A stretch of 17,518 nt of DNA from Treponema sp. (GCA_031261385.1 JAISJS010000367.1:1-17518), one strand, 5' to 3'. Positions 1 through 9,000 are shown, counted from the first letter of the stretch. Notes: a model not told the origin generated them from the letters alone. Numbers and translations are program-made.

Positions 1-916
1 GAAGCGGATAGTCGATGGTAAACTCCGGAACATCCCGTAGTATTTTTGAATTGTCAAAAATACCGCAGTGCATTTTTTCCTGATACACATGGGAAAAAAC
101 AGCCTCTGAAAAGCGCATGAGCATTTCTGTTGAGATATGGACCAGATGCGGAACTGTGCCGGTAAGACGTCCGAACTCAAGATAGAGATCATCCCAGATG
201 TGACGGTCATCACTTGTGGCATGATAAATTTGGCCGAAACAGGCAGGGCGGCAGAGAACCCCGGCATAGGCTTTTGCGAGATCAGGTGCAAAGGTCCATG
301 CCCATGGATTGGTCCCGTCGCCAAAAACTACGATGGGCTTTCCCTGTTGCAGCCGTCTGATGATCCCATAATTATTCCGCATGATTCCCACATTACGGCA
401 GCCTGTACCAAAAGTAAGACTGGGCCTGATAATGGTAATGGGAATATCCGCCATTTTTATCTGCAGGAATGCTTCCATCCGGGCCTTGTGGTAGCCGTAG
501 GGAGAAATTTTGTCATTGTCAAACAGTTCGTTTGTTTCAATGACGGGAATATTACGAACCGGTCGTTTATACGCCGCCACGGTGGAGGTAAAGATAAAAT
601 GGCCGCCGCGGTTTTCAGAACCGCCCTTGTTTTCAGATCCGTGATTTAAAGCGCCCAACGCATCAAGGGTAAGCGCGGCATCTTCGGGATTATAGGAAAT
701 CATGTCAATTACCCCGTTAAAGCGGCGGCCAAGCAGGAGTTTCCGAAAACCGGCTTCGTCTTTTTTATCTCCGGTGATACATTCAACAGAGCCCTGATAA
801 CGAACCTTTCGCAGGCCGCGGTTAAAGACAGTTACTTCATGAGACAGGGCGCAGAGACGATTGACAATTTCTGTGCTGATAACTCCGGTGCCGCCTATCA
901 CTAAAACCTTAGCCAT
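1..916 (-). CDS. NAD-dependent epimerase/dehydratase (SDR family), partial
   Basis: This frame is open from an ATG at 916 to the left edge, giving 305 visible residues with the C-terminus missing. The N-terminus MAKVLVIGGTGVIS is a Rossmann strand with the glycine-rich GxxGxx(G/S) loop that binds NAD(P). The run HFIFTSTVAAY (about residues 106-116) carries the Ser/Thr of the extended-SDR active site. YGYHK (Y140-K144) is the YxxxK catalytic pair. Later IIRPSLTFG and DGTNPWAWTFAPDLAKAY are typical of extended SDR sugar-nucleotide epimerases and dehydratases. There is no signal peptide, so it is cytoplasmic. Its ATG overlaps the GH28 stop by 8 bp (ATGGCTAA), so it is translationally coupled to the polygalacturonase. 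That context suggests a sugar acid or uronate-linked redox or epimerase step, but the substrate cannot be read from sequence. A short tandem repeat (GSENKGGSENRGG) sits at residues 93-105. Confidence 0.85.
   Translation of the reverse strand, partial: MAKVLVIGGTGVISTEIVNRLCALSHEVTVFNRGLRKVRYQGSVECITGDKKDEAGFRKLLLGRRFNGVIDMISYNPEDAALTLDALGALNHGSENKGGSENRGGHFIFTSTVAAYKRPVRNIPVIETNELFDNDKISPYGYHKARMEAFLQIKMADIPITIIRPSLTFGTGCRNVGIMRNNYGIIRRLQQGKPIVVFGDGTNPWAWTFAPDLAKAYAGVLCRPACFGQIYHATSDDRHIWDDLYLEFGRLTGTVPHLVHISTEMLMRFSEAVFSHVYQEKMHCGIFDNSKILRDVPEFTIDYPL
602..640 (-). repeat. 18-nt tandem repeat inside the epimerase gene
   Basis: Two 18-nt units encoding GSENKG and GSENRG (14/18 nt identical) followed by a glycine codon. 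They lie just before the HFIFTST strand, probably in a surface loop. Confidence 0.6.
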
Positions 917-2267
917 AAATAAATTCTTCCTTGGGTCCCAGCACGGTGACCCCCGTAAAAGCCGGTTCCTTTACATTGAGGATACGGAAACTCTTGCTTT
1001 GTACCGCAGGTAAACCCAGATACATTTCCGACTCATCAGGACTTACCAAACTGCTTTCATCGGTGGAAATTTCACAGCCCGAGATGGACAGGTTTTCTAT
1101 GGGGGCCTCAGGGAGACCGGCAATAAATCCTGCCGAAGCACGGCAGCCCGAAGCCTTTAGTCCCGATATGCTTATATCTCTTATAGAAGGGGTGGTAGGG
1201 TTTGATGGCATAGGATTTACACTGAAAAAGCCGTCGGACAGAACAGCGCCGCAGCGGTAGAACATATTGATGGTCAGGGGACAGAGATTGTTTTCCATGG
1301 TCAAATTACGGAAGGTTAAATTTCGTATCTGTCCGCCCCGCCCGCGGCGGGTCTTTATGCGTATGCCCCGGTCTGTCCCTTTAAAAATGCAGTTTTCTAC
1401 GCTTACATCAAAGATTCCCGCTGCAGTTTCACTGCCGATAACGATCCCTCCGTGTCCGTCCTCTACGGTACAGTTACGGATAGTAATGGCGGAAGTAGGC
1501 TGGTTTGCACGTATGCCGTCTTCACCGGATCCGGATTTCAGACAAATTCCGTCGTCTCCTACGGCGACCCTGCATCCTTCGATTAACACATTGCTGCAGG
1601 AATCAATATCCATGCCGTCGGTATTGGGCGCATCGTGGGGATTGGTAATGGTAATATTGCGTATAACAATATTATCGCAAAACAGGGGATGCAGGGTCCA
1701 GAACGGTGAATTTAAGAGGTGAATGCCATCCAGCAGCAAGTCTTTGCATTTATAAAACTGAATTATAGGCGGCCGCAAAAATTGCGTATTTCTTCCGCCG
1801 CCGCCTGAAGGCTGATTTTCATAATTTACGTTCAGGGCGCCGAGCTCTTTTTCCAATGTTGTCATCGGGGACAGTTGTCCGGTTTTCCGTTTTTTCCGGT
1901 ATATATCCCACCATACTTCCCCCGATCCGTAGATACTGCCCTTTCCGGTAATGCTTATTTGTTCCTGTCCGCTTGAAAAAATCAGGGGATGCATGCCGTA
2001 ACAGATAATCCCTTCCCAGCGGGTAAAGACCGGCTTGTAACGTTCAACTTCGGGTATAAAGGAAAGAACGGCGCCTTCATCAAGTAATAAAGTGGTATGG
2101 GAAAACAATTCCAGCGGGCCGGTACGCCAGACGCCCTGTCCGACATGGAGAACCCCGCCTCCGGCTTCTTTTAAAGAGGTGAGGGCGGCGGTAAGAATTT
2201 CCGAGTTATCAAACTGCCCGTTTCCCCTGGCGCCGAGGGATGCAATATCAATATCTTTTTTTTTCAT
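909..2267 (-). CDS. GH28 polygalacturonase, probably cytoplasmic exo-acting
   Basis: A 452-residue right-handed beta-helix hydrolase that should cleave alpha-1,4-galacturonosyl bonds. The GH28 active-site blocks are all present: NTDGMDID (D217), GDDGICLKSG (D238, D239), DGHGG (H272) and RIKT (R303, K305). The N-terminus IASLGARGNGQFDN is the usual GH28 opening, and RPPIIQFYKC followed by LLNSPFWTLHP resembles bacterial exo-polygalacturonases. No signal peptide is seen, so the substrate is probably imported oligogalacturonides. I chose the ATG at 2267: a GGAG (minus strand, 2275-2278) lies 7 nt upstream and the GH28 homology begins there. The frame stays open upstream to an ATG at 2318, but those 17 residues have no family match and would overlap the divergent isomerase gene by 2 bp. 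Codons 2-4 form a run of nine A. The stop overlaps the epimerase start. Exo versus endo mode is inferred. Confidence 0.93.
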   Translation of the reverse strand: MKKKDIDIASLGARGNGQFDNSEILTAALTSLKEAGGGVLHVGQGVWRTGPLELFSHTTLLLDEGAVLSFIPEVERYKPVFTRWEGIICYGMHPLIFSSGQEQISITGKGSIYGSGEVWWDIYRKKRKTGQLSPMTTLEKELGALNVNYENQPSGGGGRNTQFLRPPIIQFYKCKDLLLDGIHLLNSPFWTLHPLFCDNIVIRNITITNPHDAPNTDGMDIDSCSNVLIEGCRVAVGDDGICLKSGSGEDGIRANQPTSAITIRNCTVEDGHGGIVIGSETAAGIFDVSVENCIFKGTDRGIRIKTRRGRGGQIRNLTFRNLTMENNLCPLTINMFYRCGAVLSDGFFSVNPMPSNPTTPSIRDISISGLKASGCRASAGFIAGLPEAPIENLSISGCEISTDESSLVSPDESEMYLGLPAVQSKSFRILNVKEPAFTGVTVLGPKEEFIYG

Positions 2268-2316
2268 ACCCATACTCCACTTTACAAGCATTAAAAATCC
2301 GCATAAGCTTGAACCC
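2268..2316. promoter_or_regulatory. Divergent intergenic region between GH28 and the isomerase
   Basis: Only 49 bp separate the two divergent start codons, so the promoters must overlap each other or the coding regions. On the plus strand TTTACA (2281-2286) could be a -35-like element, with ATAAGC (2303-2308) as a weak -10. I see no clear operator. Confidence 0.3.
2275..2278 (-). promoter_or_regulatory. Ribosome binding site deciding the GH28 start
   Basis: On the minus strand GGAG lies 7 nt before the ATG at 2267. The alternative ATG at 2273 is only 1 nt from it, and the ATG at 2318 lies upstream of it. This favours the 452-residue form. Confidence 0.6.
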
Positions 2317-3144
2317 ATGATACGGATAGGTCTTAGGGCCCATGATTACGGGAAGCAACCGCCTCTGCTTTTGGCGGATACCCTTGCCGCTCTTAAACCT
2401 GCCTCAATACAACTCGCCCTGGCAAAGGCTTTTCTTTCGGCTCCTCCTGCAGGGGGCTTGAGTCCCGGCTACGCCCGCGCTATCCGGGATACTTTTGCAG
2501 ACAGGGGCATCGCCATAGCGGTACTGGGCTGTTACATCAACCCTGTTCACCCGGATCCTGAAATCAGGGAAAATAGTCTCCGCCGGTTTGAAGAACACCT
2601 CCGCTATGCCCGGGACTTTGGCTGCGCGCTCGTGGGCACTGAAACCGGTTCCTGCAACCCTGACTGCTCATGGCACCCCGATACGGAAAAACCTGAAACG
2701 TTCGACCTGCTCTGCTCCTCCATCGACCGGCTCGTTACGTACGCCGAAAAATGCGGCTCCATTGTTGCTGTGGAAGCGGTAGCGGATCAGCATACCGTCC
2801 ATTCCATAGAAGCAATGGCAAAACTGCTGGAGCGCTTTCCGAGCCCCGCGCTCCGCGTCATCTACGATCCGGTCAACCTTATCCCCATAAAAGGGTTACA
2901 GGAAAATCAGGCCGATTTTTTTAACCGGGCCTTCGACGCCTTTGGTGATCGTATCGCCGCCATTCATGCCAAGGATTTCCGTATGGAAAACGGCAGAAGG
3001 GGAGACGGCATCCCTGCCGGAACCGGCGAGCTTGATTATCCTTCTCTTATAGAAATAATCAAACGCCGAAAACCTGACATCGATATACTTCTGGAGAATG
3101 GCAAACCGGAAACCATCACCCGTGTCCGCACCGAATGGGCTTAA
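2317..3144 (+). CDS. Sugar phosphate isomerase/epimerase (xylose isomerase-like TIM barrel)
   Basis: A 275-residue protein of the AP-endonuclease-2/xylose-isomerase-like TIM-barrel superfamily. It opens with MIRIGLRAHDYG, the first barrel strand. Candidate divalent-metal ligands sit at the strand ends expected for the family: E153 in VAVEAVADQH, D184 in IYDPVN, H217 in IHAKDF and E260 in LLENG. It has no signal peptide and should be a cytoplasmic enzyme isomerising or epimerising a sugar or sugar acid. The exact substrate is unknown; proximity to GH28 suggests a pectin-derived sugar. The frame extends upstream to 2092 inside the GH28 gene, but that extension has no family character, so I take the ATG at 2317. 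No convincing Shine-Dalgarno sequence precedes it. It is divergent from GH28, with 49 bp between the two starts. The first exported lyase follows 128 bp downstream. Confidence 0.88.
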   Translation: MIRIGLRAHDYGKQPPLLLADTLAALKPASIQLALAKAFLSAPPAGGLSPGYARAIRDTFADRGIAIAVLGCYINPVHPDPEIRENSLRRFEEHLRYARDFGCALVGTETGSCNPDCSWHPDTEKPETFDLLCSSIDRLVTYAEKCGSIVAVEAVADQHTVHSIEAMAKLLERFPSPALRVIYDPVNLIPIKGLQENQADFFNRAFDAFGDRIAAIHAKDFRMENGRRGDGIPAGTGELDYPSLIEIIKRRKPDIDILLENGKPETITRVRTEWA

Positions 3145-3168
3145 GTTAGTATAGACACATGCCGAATG

Positions 3169-3202
3169 AAAATTCTGCTAAATTATTGTATTATTCTGTC
3201 AT
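3169..3202 (+). promoter_or_regulatory. Conserved 34-nt block upstream of the first PL9 gene
   Basis: This stretch matches 13692-13725 at 31 of 34 positions, including an exact 18-nt core, attgtattattctgtcat, at 3185-3202. It ends 70 bp before the PL9 start. Weaker similarity continues (caataaagccggaataa here, caagaaagtcggaaaag at the other site). Conservation in non-coding DNA upstream of two paralogues suggests a promoter or regulator-binding site; which one is not decidable here. Confidence 0.55.
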
Positions 3203-3216
3203 GCGGCAATAAAGCC

Positions 3217-3250
3217 GGAATAATCTAAGAGTCAGACAGGAAATTATTCC
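3217..3250. promoter_or_regulatory. Inverted repeat GGAATAAT / ATTATTCC upstream of the first PL9 gene
   Basis: Perfect 8-bp arms at 3217-3224 and 3243-3250, separated by 18 bp, lie just before the start codon at 3273. No T-tract follows, so it is not a convincing intrinsic terminator. It could be an operator or a leader hairpin. Confidence 0.35.
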
Positions 3251-3272
3251 AGTATTAATCCATATTATAGTA

Positions 3273-5906
3273 ATGAAAAATTTAAGCTGGTTGTCCTGCG
3301 GTATTATACTGGTTTTTTTTACGTCTGCCTGCGGCCTTAATATGGGCGGCCCAAGCACACACAAGAGTGACGGAGACGCCGATTTTGATGCTTTTACCAG
3401 GGTATCGCAGGCGGAATTTTTAAAAAGCCTCAATCCGCTGGTATTTGGTACCAGTACCGGGGCTGATAATAAAATCGCCATAGGGCCTCTGGAGGGACTG
3501 ACGGCTACGCCTCATGGCGGCGCCCGGTATACGTATGATATTCCTGATGGGGCTGTCAATCTTCAGGCTACCGGCGGCGGTGGCAAAATCGCCGGTTCCG
3601 AAGACGGTATCACTTTTCTTTTCCGGGAAGTAGATGTCGGCAGGAACTTTATCCTGAGCGCAGATTTTACCGTTATAAGTTTTGGTAATGGCGCCGGCGG
3701 CAATAGCCGGTATGATAAAACCGGGACGGCTGTTCCCCAGGGAGGGCCACTGGACGCAACCCTGGCTTCCAATGGCCAGGAAGGCTGGGGTATTATGGCC
3801 CGTGACTTTGTCCCGCAATATCCGGACAAAACCATGGAAGCGGTTAAAGCAAAATATCCTACCCTTGCTGATCTGAATAGTGCTCCTGCCGGTGATTATC
3901 GTGCCGGTTCAAGCGGCGGGGATAGCAATATGATCATGGTTGGCGGCGTTAGACGGGGGGTGCGGGTCTATATGCGGAAAGGGGGTACTCCCACCCCGGA
4001 AAACAGCTATGATGATGCGGGTAATCCTGTAACCACTTTATATATGAATTCCGGTGTTTACGATTATACTCCCAGGGAACTGCCGGACTATACCCTTTAC
4101 ACCAATGAGGAGGGAGATTCACTTCTGGCATCCCGTCCCGATTTTCCTGCCTGGGGCAGTACCTATCGGTTAACCCTGGAAAAGAACAACAATGAATTTA
4201 AAGCGACCATTCAGCCGCCTGCGGATAAGGGAGTTCCGGCAGAAACGTATGCCATTCCCCTTTACGATATTCTATACAGCGTTAACATGCAAAAATATTA
4301 TGTCGGTTTCTTTGCTGCGCGGGACGCCAATGTTACTATAACCAATATTGAATACAGCGAAGCGCTTGAGGAGGATTGCGCTCCCTATGTTCCGCCGCTC
4401 CCGGTTATATATACCCCCACAATTGAAATCCTTTCTCCTGCAGCCTGGGGCGGTACGGAATACCTCTATGTAAAATCCAATGTGGCGGGAACTCTGACGG
4501 TTTCAATGAACGGGCAGGAAATCCCCGCTACCATGATCAATCAGGAATGGATGTCCGATCCGGGTAATAATATGTCAGCCATTCCTTTTACCCTCTTTTC
4601 CATATCTACCTATATCCACAGGGAAGGGAATAATACATTTAACCTGATATTCTATCCCGACAAGGACCAGCCGGTTTTAGGTGAAAATACTGCCATAACC
4701 GGTACAGATCCCATCAACAAGAGTTATGGGGTTACCAAAAAACTCTATCAGGGCGGGACAGGAGATATGTATGTTGCGGTGAACGGACTCAGCGGTAATT
4801 CAGGCAGTTCGGCAAGCCCGCTGGATCTTGCTACGGCTCTTAAATACGTTATTCCGGGGCAAACAATCATTATGAAGGATGGGATCTATTCGCCGTTATC
4901 GGTGAATATTTCCCGCTATAATGACGGTAAATTCGGTCAGGTTAAAACCCTTAAGGCGGAGCACCGTGATAAGGCGATTATTGACTTTAAAAAAACTGCG
5001 GGGGCCAAGGGTTTTGTACTTTCCGGAAATTACTGGAAGATAGACGGCATCCATGTACGGAACACCCCGGACACGGTAAAGGGCTTTACCCTGAGGGGAA
5101 ATAATAATATTGTTTCCCGGGTTAAAACCTATGGCAACGGCGATACGGGTCTGCAGATAAGCGGGACAAATACCGAAGCCAGGCGTTTATGGCCATCGGG
5201 CAACCTCATTGAATACGGTGAATCGTATGACAACAAGGACGCTGCCGCTGAAGACGCCGACGGATATGCTGCCAAGCTTGCCGTGGGGCAGGACAATGAA
5301 TTCCGGTGGTGTGCGGCCCATCACAATGTCGACGATGGATGGGACCTTTTCAGTAAACGGGAAACCGGCGCCATTGGCGTCGTCAAGGTCTACCATTGTA
5401 TCTCTTACATGAACGGTTCTGTGCTGTCGGCGCTGAACAGCGGTGACGGTAACGGTTTTAAAATGGGCGGTGAGGGAATCCCGGTACTCCACGAAATTCA
5501 CCAGAGTTTCTCTTTTATGGAAAAGAGCAGTAATATTACCAGTAATTCCAATCCGGCTCTGATGGTATACGATTGTACCGGATATAAAACGGACGGCGGT
5601 TCCATCAGTATAAGAAGCGGTGATGGTACTGCCGCATCGGGTATGCAGATAAATTGTGTTACATCAGGTATCGCTTCAAACTATGTGGGGTCAAATATCA
5701 ATTGGAAGGCGTTATTGGGCCCCGATCCGTCAAGGTATTACGATGTGGCTGCCATTAATGCCGAAAGGGAAACTGCTTCCTGGAAGGCCGGGTTTATCAG
5801 CAGGGATACTGATGGAAAATTCATTCTGAAAGAAGGCGGCTTGCTGACCGGAGCCCCGGTGCTCAAACCAAACAGCAATGGCGCGCAGGAACTGTACCGG
5901 AATTAA
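3273..5906 (+). CDS. PL9-family pectate lyase lipoprotein (copy 1)
   Basis: An 877-residue exported protein. The signal peptide ends in a lipobox, FTSAC, with lipid-modified Cys at C20. Residues about 45-365 form a beta-sandwich-like region (KIAGSEDG, GWGIMARDFVPQYPD, YYVGFFAARDANVTITNIEY). Residues about 378-488 look Ig-like. From about 493 to the C-terminus runs a right-handed beta-helix of polysaccharide lyase family 9, starting GGTGDMYVAVNG. EDADGYAAKL (E660-L669) holds the Ca-binding acidic residues and the probable catalytic base K668, followed by HHNVDDGWDLFSK. PL9 enzymes cleave polygalacturonate by Ca-dependent beta-elimination. Compared with copy 2 at 13834, the rung after GGEGIPVLH is divergent (EKSSNITSNSNP where copy 2 has DADGFTSNSDP). 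No Shine-Dalgarno sequence is visible; TATTAT lies 4 nt before the ATG. The CE8 lipoprotein gene follows 96 bp downstream. Confidence 0.9.
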   Translation: MKNLSWLSCGIILVFFTSACGLNMGGPSTHKSDGDADFDAFTRVSQAEFLKSLNPLVFGTSTGADNKIAIGPLEGLTATPHGGARYTYDIPDGAVNLQATGGGGKIAGSEDGITFLFREVDVGRNFILSADFTVISFGNGAGGNSRYDKTGTAVPQGGPLDATLASNGQEGWGIMARDFVPQYPDKTMEAVKAKYPTLADLNSAPAGDYRAGSSGGDSNMIMVGGVRRGVRVYMRKGGTPTPENSYDDAGNPVTTLYMNSGVYDYTPRELPDYTLYTNEEGDSLLASRPDFPAWGSTYRLTLEKNNNEFKATIQPPADKGVPAETYAIPLYDILYSVNMQKYYVGFFAARDANVTITNIEYSEALEEDCAPYVPPLPVIYTPTIEILSPAAWGGTEYLYVKSNVAGTLTVSMNGQEIPATMINQEWMSDPGNNMSAIPFTLFSISTYIHREGNNTFNLIFYPDKDQPVLGENTAITGTDPINKSYGVTKKLYQGGTGDMYVAVNGLSGNSGSSASPLDLATALKYVIPGQTIIMKDGIYSPLSVNISRYNDGKFGQVKTLKAEHRDKAIIDFKKTAGAKGFVLSGNYWKIDGIHVRNTPDTVKGFTLRGNNNIVSRVKTYGNGDTGLQISGTNTEARRLWPSGNLIEYGESYDNKDAAAEDADGYAAKLAVGQDNEFRWCAAHHNVDDGWDLFSKRETGAIGVVKVYHCISYMNGSVLSALNSGDGNGFKMGGEGIPVLHEIHQSFSFMEKSSNITSNSNPALMVYDCTGYKTDGGSISIRSGDGTAASGMQINCVTSGIASNYVGSNINWKALLGPDPSRYYDVAAINAERETASWKAGFISRDTDGKFILKEGGLLTGAPVLKPNSNGAQELYRN

Positions 5907-5955
5907 CGGCTCGAATGTCAGTTAAATCCAAAAAAATGACTGAAACATTAGGGTA

Positions 5956-5979
5956 TATGGAATTATTATTAATCCCATA
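5956..5979. promoter_or_regulatory. Inverted repeat upstream of the CE8 lipoprotein gene
   Basis: TATGGAATT, a 6-nt spacer ATTATT, then AATCCCATA: 9-bp arms with one mismatch, 23 bp before the start codon. The right half (ATTAATCCCATACTA) resembles ATTAATCCATATTA at 3254-3267 before the first PL9 gene. This is operator-like; no regulator is encoded nearby. Confidence 0.4.
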
Positions 5980-5990
5980 CTAATAATTTT

Positions 5991-5995
5991 GGAGG
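5991..5995 (+). promoter_or_regulatory. Ribosome binding site of the CE8 lipoprotein gene
   Basis: GGAGG lies 7 nt before the ATG at 6003 and fixes that start over the overlapping out-of-frame ATG at 5989. Confidence 0.75.
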
Positions 5996-6002
5996 AATTT
6001 TT

Positions 6003-9000
6003 ATGCTGCATCCGGCAAAAAAGAGATTACACCGAATTTTTTCTGTTATACTGTCAACCGTTATTATGGCGCTGTTTATCGCCTGTCCAAATGAACCTGA
6101 TGATAAGCCAATTAACAGGAGCGCTCTTGAGTCGGCAATACAGGAAGCCGGGGATCTTTTGGACTCACTGCCAATTTCCGCAGATGGGACTGAATTAAAT
6201 CCCGGTGATGAGTATGTTATCCAGGCTGATCATGACACATTAAGCGGGAAAATTGATGAGGCCCAAATTGTCCTTGACGATTCCGATGCCTCCCAGGTAC
6301 AGATTGACCAGGCGGCGGCGGACCTTAATGCGGCAAAAACAGTTTTTGAGGGTCTTGTCAAATATTCCGAAGGTGTCAATTTTTCCGGGCTTGAAACGTC
6401 TGTTCAGACGGCCGCGGCCCTTTTGGATTCGGTAAAAACGCTGCTGGACAGCTCTGTCACCGTCGGCGCGAAATGGGTCATACAAACGGATTATACCGCC
6501 TTTGGGGGTGAAATCGAAACAGCCAAAATCGTACTCGCCAATAAGGATCTCCAAAATCCGGGGGTAACGCAGCCGGAAATAAATGCGGCAAAAACCGCGC
6601 TTGATGATAAAAAAACTGCCTTTGAAGCTCTCATCAAGACTGTGCAGGCGGCGCCGGCGCCGGGCTCCCTGGTCATGTTTAACGCCTCTGCCGCTGTTTA
6701 TAATGGCACGGGGACGGTCAACTTTGGGGCAAACGGGGAGCGGCGTCTGGTTTATCCAGAAAAAGTTGACATCAGGAACGATGTAATTTCCATACAGGCA
6801 AAGATCACCGTTACCTCCACCTCCGGGCATAACGGCACTGGATTTATCAGCGTTACCGGTTCCACCCGAAAGGGGTACATGATGCTTACCGCCCAGAACG
6901 TAAAAAATGACGGAACCGGTGCAAGCGGTCAGGGGATGGAACCTGCCGTCAGTTGGGCTGCGGGGGATGAATATATTTTCAAGTCGGAGATAAACAAGGG
7001 GATTATCAATCATTATGTCTATAGCACCGCCGGTGTTCTGGTTTCACAAAGGGTAAACCAGCCCATAGGAACCTATACCGACGGCCAGGGTAATCCGGCT
7101 TCTTTTGGTCACCTGGAAACCGATACGGTTTACGCTTCCATCGGCGGTACGGCTGTGCAGAATATGACATGGTCGGACATTCTGGTTTACCGGAACGGGA
7201 ACCTCTATACCATCAACTCCCTGCAGGCGCAGTCGGTGCTTCCCTCCCTTTCGGTAAGCGCCTCCACTGCCCGTATCACCACCAGCACTCCCGGTTCCGT
7301 CACCTATACCGCCACGGCGACGGGCGGCGGGACTGCGGAGATCACGGCGGTTTCAGCAGACCCCGCAACGGTCAGGGTTGACAGTTTTGCAGGCGGAACA
7401 ATACACTTTTCGGGACTAAAAGCAGGCACGGCGGAGATCACGGTTACCAATACCGCCGATACTGCCCAGACCGTGAAAATTGCCGTTACCGTTACCCAGT
7501 TCCTGACGTCTGACAGTTACGGCGCTTTGACGGCCGTTTACCCTGCGGCAGGGGAAACATCTGCCTATACCGACGGCGAATTTATGATCACCTTTGATAC
7601 TGTTCCGAGACTGGAAACCGGAGGCGCCATTTACCTCTACGATAAAGCAAGCGGCAATGTGGTAGACAGCATCCTCTTTGCCGATGAGAAGCAGCCTACC
7701 CTGGGATCGGTCACCACCGTCAATGTTGGCCCCCAATTAGCCCGGGTTGACGGTAACAGCGTGTACTTTACCCTCCACTTCAATAAACTGGAGTACGGCA
7801 AGGAATACTACATAGGTATTCCCACGGGGGCCATTACCGCGACCCTGAACAACCGTCCCTTCGAGGGTTTAAGCGATGTCAAAACTGTTGCAAGCTGGTC
7901 CTTTATCACCCGGGCCGCGCCAATATTGAATGAGTCTGTCCCGATCAGTGTGGCCGCCGCCCACAATGCCGCCCCTGATTTCCGCACTGTCTTCGGCGCC
8001 CTTAAAGCCATCCCCGCCGGAAGCGGTTCCTGGACGATAAACGTGGCCCCCGGCGTCTATACCGAACTGGTTCACTATGCAAACAGCGCCAATGTTACTG
8101 TAACTATAAACGGAACGGGAAGCGCACCCTATGGACAGGATGTGGTTATCCAGTATACCAACTGCGAAGACATGAACGGCGGAACCCACGGTCGTCCTTC
8201 ATTCTATTTCTCCGGGGCAAACCTCGTCCTCAAGAATCTGACCCTTAAAAATACCACCGTCCGGGGGCAGCGGTATATAACCAATGTAACCCCCACCACC
8301 AACACCCAGGCGGAAGCAATTTTCTTTGCCAACGGTACGAACAGAACCCTGGCCGCCTTTAACTGCTCCTTCCTCTCCCACCAGGATACCATTCAGACCA
8401 CCGGCAAAAACTGGTTCTACAAATGCTACATTGAAGGGGATACCGATTACATCTGGGGAACCGCCGATGTTTGCCTGCTTGAGGATTGTGAACTGGTATG
8501 CGTGAATGACCCCAAAAAGACGAATAGCAAGGATACTATACTCCTGGTTGCCCGTACCGGCAGTACTGCGGCCGCAACAACAACCGTACCCAAGGGCTAT
8601 GTACTCTTTAAGTCCAATGTAAAGGTCGAAACCGGTATGACTGCATACTTTAGCCGGAATCCCGGGGCAGGCGCGTATTACGATCAGACTGCGGTGATTG
8701 ATACCGATTTTTACCTGGAAGGGGTAATCGCCCCCACGATTTGGAATGCCTCACCGCCGTATACGTTCCTGGAGGATGCCTGGGAACATGTGGGATGGAA
8801 ACTCTACAATGTTACCGCCGGCGGCAGTCCGCATGATATTTCAGGGATGCGTGAAAATGCCGGTGAGATTACCGAGGAAGTATACAATCTTGAATACAAC
8901 GGCAGAGGGACTATCCTGAACCGTGTGTACAGGAAAGCGGGTGGGTATCAAGCCGCCGCCAATGTTTGGAATATCAGCGCCCTGGAAAGCGCCTTTGGCG

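Noticed and set aside
137..649. Plus-strand open frame of 170 codons
   Set aside because: Shadow of the epimerase gene, which has clear NAD-binding and YxxxK motifs on the minus strand.
2092..2316. N-terminal extension of the isomerase frame starting at 2092
   Set aside because: It lies inside the GH28 gene on the opposite strand and has no family character; the barrel fold starts exactly at the ATG at 2317.
3204..3217. CGGC-AATAAA-GCCG hairpin as terminator of the isomerase gene
   Set aside because: The stem is only 4 bp and no T-run follows; more likely part of the conserved upstream block.
5916..5945. Intrinsic terminator after the first PL9 gene
   Set aside because: Only a 5-bp TCAGT/ACTGA pairing around an A-rich loop, with no T-tract following.
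6240..7013. Minus-strand open frame of 257 codons
   Set aside because: Antisense shadow of the CE8 lipoprotein; composition rich in Arg/Gly with no recognisable domain.
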